Assembly (NCBI GenBank): GCA_027365835.1
Contig: DAHXLU010000014.1
Location: 1 to 23,214 of the forward strand
Direction of reading: 5' to 3'
Origin: JAJZMA01 sp021850405
Lineage (GTDB): Bacteria > Chloroflexota > Dormibacteria > Aeolococcales > Aeolococcaceae
DNA: 23,214 bases
Below, one piece after another: positions 15,759 through 23,214 of the stretch (the first letter of the stretch is position 1; every line of letters begins with the position of its first letter). Under the pieces are notes generated by a model that saw nothing but the letters and a program-made list of their open reading frames with translations, did not search any database and was not told the DNA's origin. Position numbers and translations under genes: made by a program.

Positions 15759-16267
15759 CCGGGGTCCTCTGGCGCGCCAGAGGGAGCTTCAGGCGGTGGT
15801 ATCGGGCTCTCCAGGGCAAGCTTTTCCAGCAGCTTCAGGGAGCGCTCCATGTTTTTCTTGGTTGTCACCGGGAGGGGGCCAAGCCGCAGCAGCCAGCGTT
15901 CATGGTCGCGGCTCAGGTCCCAGGTCTCCCGGACCAGGGTTGAAGCGTCGCGTGCTTCCAGCTCGTACCGCCAGATCCGGCCCCCAATCAGCCGTCCAAG
16001 GCCCGAGGAGACCGTAGTCTGCCATGCGATCCTGTGGTCAGGCTCCAGCTCCACAATCCTGTTCATCGTTCTGTAGCCGATACCCTGGCGCATGCTCATT
16101 CCAAAGCAGTCACCGAGCTTCAGGGAACGTGGGCTATCTGGTGCAGCCGCCTGGGCCATGCCGGAGCCGTCAAACCTTGGGTGCATGGCAGGGTCAGCGA
16201 TGAGGCCAAAGAGCCGCTCGGCTGGCGCCGTAATCTCCCGCTCCACGAAGACTGTGTAACCTTTCAT
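15755..16267 (-). CDS. SRPBCC (START/Bet v1-like) domain protein
   Basis: 170 residues with the typical SRPBCC opening YTVFVEREITAPAERLFGLI and then ADPAMHPRFDG. A beta-rich core follows (HRIAWQTTVSSGLGRLIGGR, then WRYELEA) with a long C-terminal helix (TKKNMERSLKLLEKLA). This fold binds hydrophobic ligands in a deep cavity. The family covers polyketide cyclases, CoxG-like and stress proteins, so no reaction can be assigned. ATG 16267 has GAGGG eight bases upstream. A Pro-rich tail ends in the ATGA overlap with pgeF. Its promoter lies in the 235-base gap shared with the divergent aminopeptidase N. Confidence 0.85.
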   Translation of the reverse strand: MKGYTVFVEREITAPAERLFGLIADPAMHPRFDGSGMAQAAAPDSPRSLKLGDCFGMSMRQGIGYRTMNRIVELEPDHRIAWQTTVSSGLGRLIGGRIWRYELEARDASTLVRETWDLSRDHERWLLRLGPLPVTTKKNMERSLKLLEKLALESPIPPPEAPSGAPEDPG

Positions 16268-16502
16268 GCTGCTTTCCCTCTTTTTCTCTCTCCCAGCGGT
16301 TGGTGCCTTCCGCCTCGAGCCAGCAAACCCCCCAGGTGCGTCGCCGGGGTGGCCTGCGCTTTCACTCTAACCCAAAGTGCTGCACGGCCCAACCGATATT
16401 TGGCGGTGGATCTTCCCACCTTGCCGCCCGGCTCAGGCTATGGTTGCCGGAGACTGTCCGTTCCCTCCCATGCCAGGGCTCCCAGGTGGGATACTTGCCT
16501 GC

Positions 16503-19094
16503 ATGAGTAGAGATGTACTTTCCCGGGACGAGGCAGAGCAGCGGGCTGCCACCATATCGGCGCTGCGGTATGCAGTCCACCTGGACCTTTCTGACAGCAT
16601 GCAGGCGGAGACTTTTACTGCGACACTGGCCGCCACTTTCGACAGCCAGGAAGGAGCATCCACTTTCCTGGATTTTGAGGGCCGGTCAGCAGAGGCCTGG
16701 CTGAATGGCAAAAAACTGCCAGCCAGCGCCTTTGACGGAAAGCGGATAGCATTGTCCGGCCTTCGCGCAAAAGGTAACGAACTGAAAGTTGTCGGGCAGG
16801 CGGAATACCACTCAGACGGCGTTGGCCTGCATCGCATCCAGGATCCTGCAGATGGTTCCGTTTATCTCTATACGCATAGCGAGCCGTTCGATGCCCACCT
16901 GTTTTTTCCATGCTTTGACCAGCCAGATATCAAGGCTCCGCTCACGATGTCAGTTACTGCTCCCTCTACCTGGAAAGTCATCGGAAACAGCGTTGAGGCG
17001 CGCACCGAAGCAGCACCAGATGGAAAGACAACCCACCATTTCGCAACCACCAGGACCATATCCACCTATCTGGATGCCCTGGTTGCTGGCCCTTACGAGA
17101 GTGTGTCTGCAGATTATGTGAGCATACCGACTGGCGCGGTTACGCCCATGCGGCTCCTTTGCCGCAAATCCATGATGCCCTACCTGGAAAAGGATGAGAT
17201 CTTTGAGATTACGCGCCAGGGCCTGCAATTTTTTGAGGAATTTTTCGGTATTCCGTACCCATTCGAGAAGTACGACCAGGTATTTGTGGCAGAGTTCAAC
17301 ATGGGAGCCATGGAGAACCCGGGGTGTGTGACATTCAATGAGGGCTACCTGTTTCGATCCCGGGTGACCGAAGCTGGACGTGGCTCGCGGGCATCGGTGA
17401 TCCTGCACGAGATGGCACATATGTGGTTTGGGGATCTGGTGACCATGAAATGGTGGGATGATCTCTGGCTGAACGAGAGCTTTGCGACTTTCATGTCGGT
17501 TATTGCCCAGATGGAAGCTACCCGATTTCCCATGGCATGGCGGTCATTTGCAGAGCGGGTAAAGGGATCTGTGGCAGCAGATCAGCTGTCAACCACGCAT
17601 CCAATTGTTGCTGACGCCTTCAATACGGAGGTGGCGCAGCAGAATTTTGATGGCATTACCTACGGCAAGGGAGCTGCAACGCTGCGCCAGCTGTACGCAT
17701 GGGTCGGCAGGGATGCGTTCCAGGCTGGGGTTAGCAAGTATCTCAAGGCACATTCATGGGGTAACGCTACGCTCGCGGATTTCATGGATGAGCTGGGCCG
17801 CGCGTCGGGCCGGGATATGTCTTACTGGAGGGATAGCTGGCTAAAGACCTCCGGGATCAACACCCTGACCCCGGAAGTACAGTTTCGGGATGGGAAGATT
17901 GCTTCCCTCATCGTGCGACAGACAGCAGAGCCGGCACGCCCGACGCTGCGCCCTCACCGCATTGGGGTTGGCCTTTTCTCCCGGGACGGGAGCGGCAAAC
18001 TGGTCTGGACAAAGACAGTTGAGGTGGATCTGGACGGTGAGGCAACTGATGTAAGCGCTGCTCTTGCGGGCGAGAGCGCGGACGCACTCCTGCTCAATGA
18101 CGGGAACCTGACCTTTGCCAAGGTGAACCTGGACAGCCAGTCGCGGGAGCAGTTTCTTGCAGGCGTTGATGCGGTCCAGGATCCGCTTCGAAGGAAGGGC
18201 ATTGCTGATGCCATGTGGGAGATGGTCAGGGATGCAGCGCTGCCAGCGCGAAGCTACATCTCCTTTCTTTACTGCGCCCTTGCATCCGAGCCAGACGTGG
18301 ATGCGCTAAAAGCAGATCTTGCCAGTATCGCTACTGCCATTGGTTACGCCCATCCCTCGGCAAGAGCGACCCTTAGGCGCGATATGGCCAGTTTCTGCCG
18401 CACCAGGATGGAGAACGCCACCGCTGGTAGCGATGAGCAGCTGGTCTTTGCCCAGGAGTACTTTGCCCATGCGGATGAGAGGGCCGACGTGGAGCGGTTC
18501 GAGCGGATTCTGGCCGGTGCCGAGACGGTTCCCGGACTTGTGCTCGATCCGGCGGTGCGATGGGCGCTGGCTTCGGTCATCGCTGAGAAGGGCACTCGAC
18601 CCGAGCGCACTGTGGCCCGTGAAGAGTCGCTGGACGCCACCGACTTTGGACAGAGAAACGCAGCAGCGCTGCGTGCTTCCTACCCGTCTGCAGCGGCCAA
18701 GGCGCGGGCCTGGTCCATCCTGACGCGCGCCCCTGGGGAGAAATCACTAAAGCTGCTGCAGGCAGTTGCATCAGGTTTCCAGCGGTGGGGGCAGGATCAC
18801 CTGACCCGCCCATATACCCCGGGGAGATATGAGCGGCTGGTATCGAACTGGTGGCAGCAGCTCTCTCCTGACCGGGCCAAGGCTTTGACCACTGGGCTCT
18901 TCCCTGCAGCCCATGGCGACCAGACGCTTGGCATCGCACTTGCCGACCGGCTGATAGCAAAGGGTGGCCTGCCTGCTCCTGCGGTTCGAGTACTTACCGA
19001 AACCAGGGAGAATCTGGTGCGTGTCCAGCGCGCCCAGGCCCTGGACCTTTTGTCTGCACCAAAGTCGCAAGGCCTGCAGCAAAACCAGCTCTGA
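16503..19094 (+). CDS. pepN: M1 aminopeptidase N (zinc metallopeptidase)
   Basis: An 863-residue cytosolic zinc aminopeptidase that removes N-terminal residues from peptides. The N-terminal beta-saddle domain is followed by the substrate motif GAMEN (268-272). The zinc site is HEMAH (302-306) with the third ligand Glu325 in NESFA, the expected 18-residue spacing. The catalytic-site YGKGA and the ERAP1-like helical C-terminal domain follow. All key residues are intact. The frame extends upstream to 16377, but that part has no family homology. ATG 16503 gives the usual SRDEAEQRA..IS...Y start. The Shine-Dalgarno is weak. A degraded paralogue sits at 12333-13196 on the other strand. Confidence 0.95.
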   Translation: MSRDVLSRDEAEQRAATISALRYAVHLDLSDSMQAETFTATLAATFDSQEGASTFLDFEGRSAEAWLNGKKLPASAFDGKRIALSGLRAKGNELKVVGQAEYHSDGVGLHRIQDPADGSVYLYTHSEPFDAHLFFPCFDQPDIKAPLTMSVTAPSTWKVIGNSVEARTEAAPDGKTTHHFATTRTISTYLDALVAGPYESVSADYVSIPTGAVTPMRLLCRKSMMPYLEKDEIFEITRQGLQFFEEFFGIPYPFEKYDQVFVAEFNMGAMENPGCVTFNEGYLFRSRVTEAGRGSRASVILHEMAHMWFGDLVTMKWWDDLWLNESFATFMSVIAQMEATRFPMAWRSFAERVKGSVAADQLSTTHPIVADAFNTEVAQQNFDGITYGKGAATLRQLYAWVGRDAFQAGVSKYLKAHSWGNATLADFMDELGRASGRDMSYWRDSWLKTSGINTLTPEVQFRDGKIASLIVRQTAEPARPTLRPHRIGVGLFSRDGSGKLVWTKTVEVDLDGEATDVSAALAGESADALLLNDGNLTFAKVNLDSQSREQFLAGVDAVQDPLRRKGIADAMWEMVRDAALPARSYISFLYCALASEPDVDALKADLASIATAIGYAHPSARATLRRDMASFCRTRMENATAGSDEQLVFAQEYFAHADERADVERFERILAGAETVPGLVLDPAVRWALASVIAEKGTRPERTVAREESLDATDFGQRNAAALRASYPSAAAKARAWSILTRAPGEKSLKLLQAVASGFQRWGQDHLTRPYTPGRYERLVSNWWQQLSPDRAKALTTGLFPAAHGDQTLGIALADRLIAKGGLPAPAVRVLTETRENLVRVQRAQALDLLSAPKSQGLQQNQL

Positions 19095-19222
19095 CACGAT
19101 CTGGGTCGCCTGGCCAGCCATTCCTGCGCCTCTATGGCGTGATGATCACAGTAGCGCTACGTAGCGGACACAGGTTGGTTGGCACTGCGTTGTCGCGGCC
19201 GCTTTGCGGCTAGCATGATTGT
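19095..19222. other. Upstream region of the secreted propeller gene
   Basis: A 128-base gap. It contains a perfect ten-base palindrome GTAGCGCTAC (19151-19160), and a GCCGC-TTT-GCGGC hairpin (19198-19210) that ends 12 bases before the ATG and may affect translation of the next gene. No confident promoter boxes. Confidence 0.35.
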
Positions 19223-20845
19223 ATGTACAGGAAGCCGGGCTGGAAGCTAGCGGTAGCGCTCTGCGCGCTGTTCTCCACCACTGTCGGATATGCCTTTACT
19301 CTCAGCGCCACGATCTGGGGGAGCCAGGATTCTGCCAACCCTGGTACGGGTGCGGAGTTTCTTTCCGTTGCCTGTGCCTCTCCGCTTTCCTGCTGGGCGG
19401 CAGGGTACTCAGTCGACAGTAGCGGCGTGGACCAGCCACTCATAGAAAGCTGGGGTACTACCGCCTGGGCGGCACAGACAGCTCCCGTGGAAGGCACCTA
19501 CAGCAATGTGCTGACAGGGATCTCCTGCAACTCTGCCACCAGCTGTGTTGCCGTTGGCTACTACAGCAATGGCACGATAGACCTGCCGCTGGCTGAGATC
19601 TGGAACGGGTCTTCCTGGACCCTGAGCTTGCCGCCCGCACAAGGGACTGGAGCCAATGAGCTGCTTGGGGTGTCATGCCCTTCCGGGGCTACCGGTTGTG
19701 TAGCGGTTGGGTATTACAACAACGGCACAGTGAACCAGCCGCTCTCGGAAGAGTGGAGTGGTTCTGCATGGACCATCTATCTCCCAGCCACAGAGAGCAG
19801 CACTGTGGTAAACGAGCTGCTTTCAGTCTCCTGCACTGCTGTTACTGCGTGCATCGGGGTGGGGTATTACAGCAACGGCACGGTTAACCAGAATCTGGCC
19901 GAAAGCTGGGCCAGTTCAGCCTGGACCCTCATGACGCCGCTCAACGAGGGAACCGGTGAGGCCAATGAGCTAACCGGTGTCTCCTGTGTGGCTTCCTACT
20001 GCATGGCGGTTGGCTACTATAACAACGGCACCGCAAACCGCAACTATGCGGAAGCATGGACCACAGCGTGGACCACCGAGCTGCCAACCAATCTGGGCAC
20101 TGCTGACATACTGACTGGTGTTTACTGCCTATCTTCCACCAGTTGCTATGCAACTGGCTATTACCTGAATTCCACCAGCGCTTATCGCGTAGTGTCAGAG
20201 AGCTGGAGTGGCACCTCCTGGGCAAGCGTGAAAAGCCAGGAATCTGGTACTGACACCTATATGTACGGGGTCACCTGCGCGGTGGCACTGGACTGTTGGG
20301 AGGTTGGCTATTACGTCAATACAGCGGGTGCAGACTTGACATTCACGGACCAGTACGGCATGACATCAGATTCGACTGCCACCATTACGCCGGTTGCCGG
20401 TACTCTTGCCTTTGCCTCCACACCAGCTTCCCTGACCTTTTCCCCAGTTACCCTGGATGGCCTTAACCAGACCAGCACAGCTACGGAGGCTCTGGATATA
20501 GGCGACGCTACCGGATCTGGAAACGGCTGGAATGTACAGCTGCTGGCGACCACGTTCACCAATGCGAATGGAGACACGCTTGCTGCCGCAGATCTTACGG
20601 TTGGCACCCCCACAGTTGCCTGCGACACTGGCTCAACCTGCCTGCTTGCAAGCCCGCTTGGCTCTTATTCTGCTTTTTCCTTTGCAAGTGCAATTGCTGC
20701 TTCAGAGCCGCTTGTTTCTGCTCCTGCTGCAACCGGCATGGGCGATCAGACGGTCAGCATTCCCTGGACCATGTCGTTCCCCTCAAGCACCTATGCTGGC
20801 ACCTACAGTTCTACCTTCACGCTGACCCTGGTCAGTGGACCCTGA
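19223..20845 (+). CDS. Secreted seven-repeat beta-propeller protein with WxL-like tail
   Basis: 540 residues starting with a signal peptide (MYRKPGWKLAVALCALFSTT and onward to about GYA). Residues about 45-390 are seven repeats of about 49 residues with the pattern L.GVSC.....C.AVGYY.NGT....LAE.W.GS.W. Each carries one cysteine pair, which suggests a disulphide per blade and a seven-bladed propeller. The C-terminal part (about 395-540) is beta-rich, with GNGWNVQLLATTF and YAGTYSSTFTLTLVSG, resembling the WxL cell-wall-binding domain. The terminal tryptophan motif is not exact. Many NGT/NST sites recur at the same place in the blades. It is likely a surface-anchored recognition or adhesion protein. 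There is no catalytic motif. It stands alone on the plus strand. Confidence 0.78.
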   Translation: MYRKPGWKLAVALCALFSTTVGYAFTLSATIWGSQDSANPGTGAEFLSVACASPLSCWAAGYSVDSSGVDQPLIESWGTTAWAAQTAPVEGTYSNVLTGISCNSATSCVAVGYYSNGTIDLPLAEIWNGSSWTLSLPPAQGTGANELLGVSCPSGATGCVAVGYYNNGTVNQPLSEEWSGSAWTIYLPATESSTVVNELLSVSCTAVTACIGVGYYSNGTVNQNLAESWASSAWTLMTPLNEGTGEANELTGVSCVASYCMAVGYYNNGTANRNYAEAWTTAWTTELPTNLGTADILTGVYCLSSTSCYATGYYLNSTSAYRVVSESWSGTSWASVKSQESGTDTYMYGVTCAVALDCWEVGYYVNTAGADLTFTDQYGMTSDSTATITPVAGTLAFASTPASLTFSPVTLDGLNQTSTATEALDIGDATGSGNGWNVQLLATTFTNANGDTLAAADLTVGTPTVACDTGSTCLLASPLGSYSAFSFASAIAASEPLVSAPAATGMGDQTVSIPWTMSFPSSTYAGTYSSTFTLTLVSGP

Positions 20846-20946
20846 TCCCTGATCCCTGAGAGCGGTGGGGACAGGGTGCGGCAGCTGTCAGGGCGAGACA
20901 TGCTTTCTGGACCAGGGTTGTTTGTTGGCTGGAGCCTTCTTCTGGG

Positions 20947-20965
20947 GGCTGCTCCTGCGGCAGCC
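20947..20965 (-). terminator. Hairpin downstream of tRNA-Glu
   Basis: GGCTGC (20947-20952) and GCAGCC (20960-20965) form a six-base-pair stem with a seven-base loop, eight bases beyond the 3' end of the minus-strand tRNA. Position suits transcript end formation or 3' processing. No T-run follows, so the terminator call is tentative. Confidence 0.4.
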
Positions 20966-20973
20966 GGCCCAAG

Positions 20974-21045
20974 TACCCGCACGGGGAATCGAACCCCGGT
21001 TACCACCTTGAAAGGGTGGTGTCCTAACCGTTAGACGATGCGGGC
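20974..21045 (-). tRNA. tRNA-Glu (anticodon UUC)
   Basis: 72 bases on the minus strand fold as a complete cloverleaf. The acceptor is GCCCGCA/TGCGGGT with a G-T closing pair. The D-arm is GTCT/GGAC, the anticodon stem CCACC/GGTGG with loop CTTTCAA, and the T-arm CGGGG/CCCCG with loop TTCGAAT. The anticodon TTC reads GAA/GAG. CCA is not encoded. It is divergent from, and 332 bases away from, the start of glutamyl-tRNA synthetase. Confidence 0.96.
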
Positions 21046-21093
21046 CCCAGAGTGATCGTAGACGGTTGGATAAAGGCCGCGCCTGATTCCCGA

Positions 21094-21099
21094 TATACT
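21094..21099 (+). promoter_or_regulatory. Candidate -10 box ahead of the small peptide and gltX
   Basis: TATACT (21094-21099) matches the bacterial -10 consensus at five of six positions. It lies in the divergent gap between tRNA-Glu and the small membrane-peptide gene. The best upstream TTGGAT (21066-21071) is 22 bases away, too far for a standard -35, so only the -10 is offered. Confidence 0.3.
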
Positions 21100-21206
21100 T
21101 GTTATTGGTTGCCGATCCTGGGGGGAAGCAGCCGGCCAGTGTAGGTCCGGAAAGATGATGGCGTGTTGGGGGCGGGGAGTCTCCAGCGCAAAGGGAGAGC
21201 AGATAG

Positions 21207-21377
21207 GTGGGTGATGTGATGCCAACAGGCAGTACGGAGCAAGGCCAGCCAGCAAGGAGTGAGCGCGGTGGGTTCAGGGTCATGTCTGTCTCTGCCACCA
21301 GGCTGGATGCGCCTATATTCCTGTTTCTCCTCCTGCTCTGGACCGGGCTTGCGGTCTGGTTCTGGGCCCCACACTAG
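21207..21377 (+). CDS. Small single-pass membrane peptide overlapping gltX
   Basis: A 56-codon open frame from GTG 21207 to TAG 21375-21377, with GGGAG (21193-21197) nine bases upstream. ATG 21219 is an alternative start. The first ~35 residues are polar and charged (PTGSTEQGQPARSERGG). The last part, APIFLFLLLLWTGLAVWFWA, is a clean transmembrane helix ending in PH. The N-terminus should be cytoplasmic. The last base of its stop codon is the first base of the gltX start (TAGTG), a classic translational-coupling overlap, so the two are probably one transcript. I do not recognise a family. A chance open frame with such an ordered helix and a fitted overlap seems unlikely, but there is no homology support. 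Confidence 0.6.
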   Translation: MGDVMPTGSTEQGQPARSERGGFRVMSVSATRLDAPIFLFLLLLWTGLAVWFWAPH

Positions 21378-22843
21378 TGGGCGAGGTGCAGCAGGCAGCT
21401 GCACCCTGGCGGGTACGTTTTGCCCCGTCGCCTACAGGCGCACTGCACCTTGGGGCAGTGCGTACCGCGCTTTTTGCCTGGCTTATGGCAAGGAAGACCG
21501 GCGGGCAGTTTATCCTGCGGATCGAGGATACTGACCAGGGCCGTCATGTCGAAGGCAGTGAGAAGCAGATACTCGACTCCCTGACCTGGCTTGGCCTGCT
21601 CTGGGATGAGGGGCCGGAAGTGGGAGGGCCGTATGGCCCCTATGTGCAGTCTGAGCGGCTCCCCATCTACCAGGAGCAGGGACGCATCCTGGCTGCATCT
21701 GGAGCTGCCTATTTCTGCATCTGTAGTCCAGAGCGGCTCGCAGCCATGCGCAAGGCCCAGCAAGAGCAGGGAAAGCCGACTGGCTATGACCGCTACTGTC
21801 TCCACCATACGGAGGAGGTGGCTGCTGCCATGGAGAAGGGGCAGAGCAGCGTGTTGCGGTTGCGCATGCCAGAGGGCAGATCCAGCTGGGATGACCTGAT
21901 TCTTGGGGAGACCAGCTTTGACAACAATATGGTGGATGACCAGGTGTTGCTAAAGAGCGATGGCTTCCCCACGTACCACCTCGCCTCGGTTGTCGACGAC
22001 CACCTGATGAGGATTACCCACGTCATTCGCTCCCAGGAGTGGACCTCATCCACCCCCAAGCAGCTGGCACTCTACGCTGCTCTCGGGTGGGAGCCGCCGT
22101 TTTTTGCACACACACCCAATGTCCTTGGAGAGGATCGGAAGAAGATGAGCAAGCGGCATGGTGCGAAGGACATTCTGGAGTATCGGGCCCAGGGGTACCT
22201 GCCGGGAGCACTCCTGAACGCTATGGCGCTGCTGGGATGGGCTTCAGGGACGGCCCAGGAGCTCTTTTCCAGGGATGAGCTGGTGGCCATGTTCTCCATC
22301 GAGAGGGTAAATCGCGCCCCAGCCATCTTTGACGCAAAACGGCTGGATTCGATCCAGGCAGCTCATCTAAGACAGCTTCCCGACGGGGAGCTGTCAGAAG
22401 CGCTGGAGCCATTTTTGCAGGGCCCGTCCAGGACCCAGATTCTTTCACTGGTACCCTTGTTGCGCGAGCGCATTGTGCGACTTGCAGATGCAGCCGGTCT
22501 GGTAGCACCACTCCTTGAGCGCCCCAGGTGGCCGCTAAAGGAACCATTTCCTCCTGCCAAAGTGCTGCCGGGAGATGCTTTTGGCCTCCTGGAGAGGACG
22601 ATTCAGCGGATAGATGCCGGCGATCTTGAGAATCCTGTCGCGCTGCGGGAGGCGCTGTCGGAATGGGCCACGACCAAGGGTGCCAAGCCGCGTGATATCT
22701 TCCGGGTTCTCTATCTGGCGCTTCTTGGGACTGCAGCAGGCCTGCCTATTTTTGATGTCATGAAATATCTGGGAGCCGAGGAGGTCCGATTCCGCCTGGA
22801 GCAGGGGATGCGGGAGCTCTCGATGCTGGTTGACGAGCTGTAG
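21377..22843 (+). CDS. gltX: Glutamyl-tRNA synthetase
   Basis: A 488-residue class I synthetase that charges tRNA-Glu in the cytosol. It has APSPTGALHLGAVRTAL (HIGH-type motif, His24), RIEDTD, and KMSKR at 256-260. It also has the zinc-binding pattern C-x-C-x24-C-x-H (Cys114, Cys116, Cys141, His143), as in the E. coli enzyme. The C-terminal anticodon-binding helical domain is complete. GTG 21377 is the first base-overlapping start after the small peptide. There is no separate ribosome-binding site, so translation probably depends on the upstream frame. Whether it discriminates tRNA-Glu from tRNA-Gln cannot be told here. Its substrate tRNA lies just upstream on the opposite strand. Confidence 0.96.
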   Translation: MGEVQQAAAPWRVRFAPSPTGALHLGAVRTALFAWLMARKTGGQFILRIEDTDQGRHVEGSEKQILDSLTWLGLLWDEGPEVGGPYGPYVQSERLPIYQEQGRILAASGAAYFCICSPERLAAMRKAQQEQGKPTGYDRYCLHHTEEVAAAMEKGQSSVLRLRMPEGRSSWDDLILGETSFDNNMVDDQVLLKSDGFPTYHLASVVDDHLMRITHVIRSQEWTSSTPKQLALYAALGWEPPFFAHTPNVLGEDRKKMSKRHGAKDILEYRAQGYLPGALLNAMALLGWASGTAQELFSRDELVAMFSIERVNRAPAIFDAKRLDSIQAAHLRQLPDGELSEALEPFLQGPSRTQILSLVPLLRERIVRLADAAGLVAPLLERPRWPLKEPFPPAKVLPGDAFGLLERTIQRIDAGDLENPVALREALSEWATTKGAKPRDIFRVLYLALLGTAAGLPIFDVMKYLGAEEVRFRLEQGMRELSMLVDEL

Positions 22844-22879
22844 TAGGTACCCCTGGGCTGGTGATAAGGCGCGCGCGCG

Positions 22880-22909
22880 TTGTGACCTACCCCATTCCTT
22901 TGGTAGTAT
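22880..22909 (+). promoter_or_regulatory. Candidate promoter with inverted repeat after gltX
   Basis: TTGTGA (22880-22885) and TAGTAT (22904-22909) are spaced by 18 bases, each matching consensus at four of six positions. CTACC (22887-22891) and GGTAG (22902-22906) form an inverted repeat overlapping the spacer and -10, which could be an operator. It lies 169 bases before the transposase ATG. Weak evidence. Confidence 0.25.
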
Positions 22910-23030
22910 TGCGCGATATCCGAGCACAGTCGCAGGCTGAGCGCATTGCCACAACCGAACTTAAAGGGGATTTTGGGCGATATCGGTGACAGGAAAGAGA
23001 TATGGGGTAAAAGCTGGCCGGTAGCGTAGT

Positions 23031-23043
23031 CACCACAGTGGTG
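23031..23043. repeat. 13-base palindrome ahead of the transposase gene
   Basis: CACCAC-A-GTGGTG is a perfect inverted repeat around one base, 34 bases before the transposase start. It may be part of the insertion-sequence left end or a regulatory site. The true terminal repeat cannot be defined without the right end. Confidence 0.35.
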
Positions 23044-23077
23044 GACGGATGGGTGCCGGTTGTGGGATGATCTCCAC

Positions 23078-23214
23078 ATGGCGAAACGGAATCTACCTGT
23101 ACACCTCGTGGTCACCACCTTCCGCAGGGGCGAGAAGACCTACCACAACTACCTCCTCCGCCACACCTACCGCGAAGACGGCAAGGTAAAAAACAAAACC
23201 GTCGCCAACCTCTC
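23078..23214 (+). mobile_element. IS1634-type transposase, N-terminus (partial)
   Basis: ATG 23078 opens a frame that runs off the window after 45 codons: KRNLPVHLVVTTFRRGEKTY then LLRHTYREDGKVKNKTVANL. The YLLR.SYREGGKVKNRT.ANLSHLP block is the usual N-terminal signature of IS1634/IS4-superfamily transposases, ahead of the DDE catalytic core that would lie beyond the edge. No target duplication or terminal inverted repeat can be established from one end. It could be intact or a fragment. Confidence 0.72.

Noticed and set aside
20843..20862. Tandem TGATCCC units at the end of the propeller gene
   Set aside because: Two to three copies of a seven-base unit are too few to call a functional repeat.
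22868..22879. Alternating GC run as a Z-DNA element
   Set aside because: Only about 12 bases long in GC-rich DNA; no further support.
1..23214. CRISPR array, prophage, toxin-antitoxin or biosynthetic cluster
   Set aside because: No regularly spaced repeats, phage structural genes, paired small toxin genes or modular synthases were found on either strand.

Overview
This is a bacterial chromosomal window of moderately high GC (no measured value). Gene order is mixed, with short operons and frequent strand switches. The organism is probably a soil or free-living member of the Terrabacteria, such as Chloroflexota, Dormibacterota or Actinomycetota. This rests on the left-edge 'GSTGGIHLNKPIVGMA' surface repeat, a seven-blade extracellular propeller protein with a WxL-like tail, a GT20 enzyme with the 'DRTD.SKN' motif, and frequent GTG/TTG starts. 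It is an impression from protein style, not a classification.

Layout, left to right. (1) The last residues of a repeat-type surface protein (1-83). (2) A threonine-catabolism pair, L-threonine 3-dehydrogenase and 2-amino-3-ketobutyrate CoA ligase (197-2580). (3) A half-size ABC exporter (2956-4890), convergent with a divergent-type MDR dehydrogenase on the minus strand (4959-6281). (4) A polytopic membrane protein (6480-7463) whose natural start appears to lie upstream, across a nine-C homopolymer. (5) An aldehyde dehydrogenase followed two bases later by a DUF6941-like gene (7740-9715). (6) A trehalose-6-phosphate-synthase-type glycosyltransferase (9804-11330), overlapping tail to tail by four bases with a potassium-channel gene on the minus strand. 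(7) A degraded, internally deleted aminopeptidase N pseudogene (12333-13196, minus). (8) A 433-residue protein I do not recognise (13346-14647). (9) A minus-strand pair, SRPBCC protein and PgeF/YfiH, joined by an ATGA overlap (14820-16267). (10) An intact M1 aminopeptidase N (16503-19094). (11) A secreted seven-repeat protein (19223-20845). (12) tRNA-Glu(UUC) on the minus strand, back to back with a gene for a 56-residue single-pass membrane peptide that overlaps the start of gltX (21207-22843). (13) The N-terminus of an IS1634-type transposase at the right edge.

How the genes fit together. Tdh and Kbl convert threonine to glycine plus acetyl-CoA. The alcohol-dehydrogenase-like and aldehyde-dehydrogenase genes are separated by the membrane-protein gene. 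Each has the same small palindrome core (CCATWATGG) upstream, so a shared regulator is possible. The two aminopeptidase N copies, one intact and one gutted, show loss of a paralogue. tRNA-Glu beside gltX is a functional pairing of a tRNA with its synthetase. No CRISPR array, phage module or biosynthetic cluster is visible. The points most worth a second look are the poly-C tract with its paired start sites, the aminopeptidase pseudogene, the small membrane peptide fused by overlap to gltX, and the seven-blade secreted protein.
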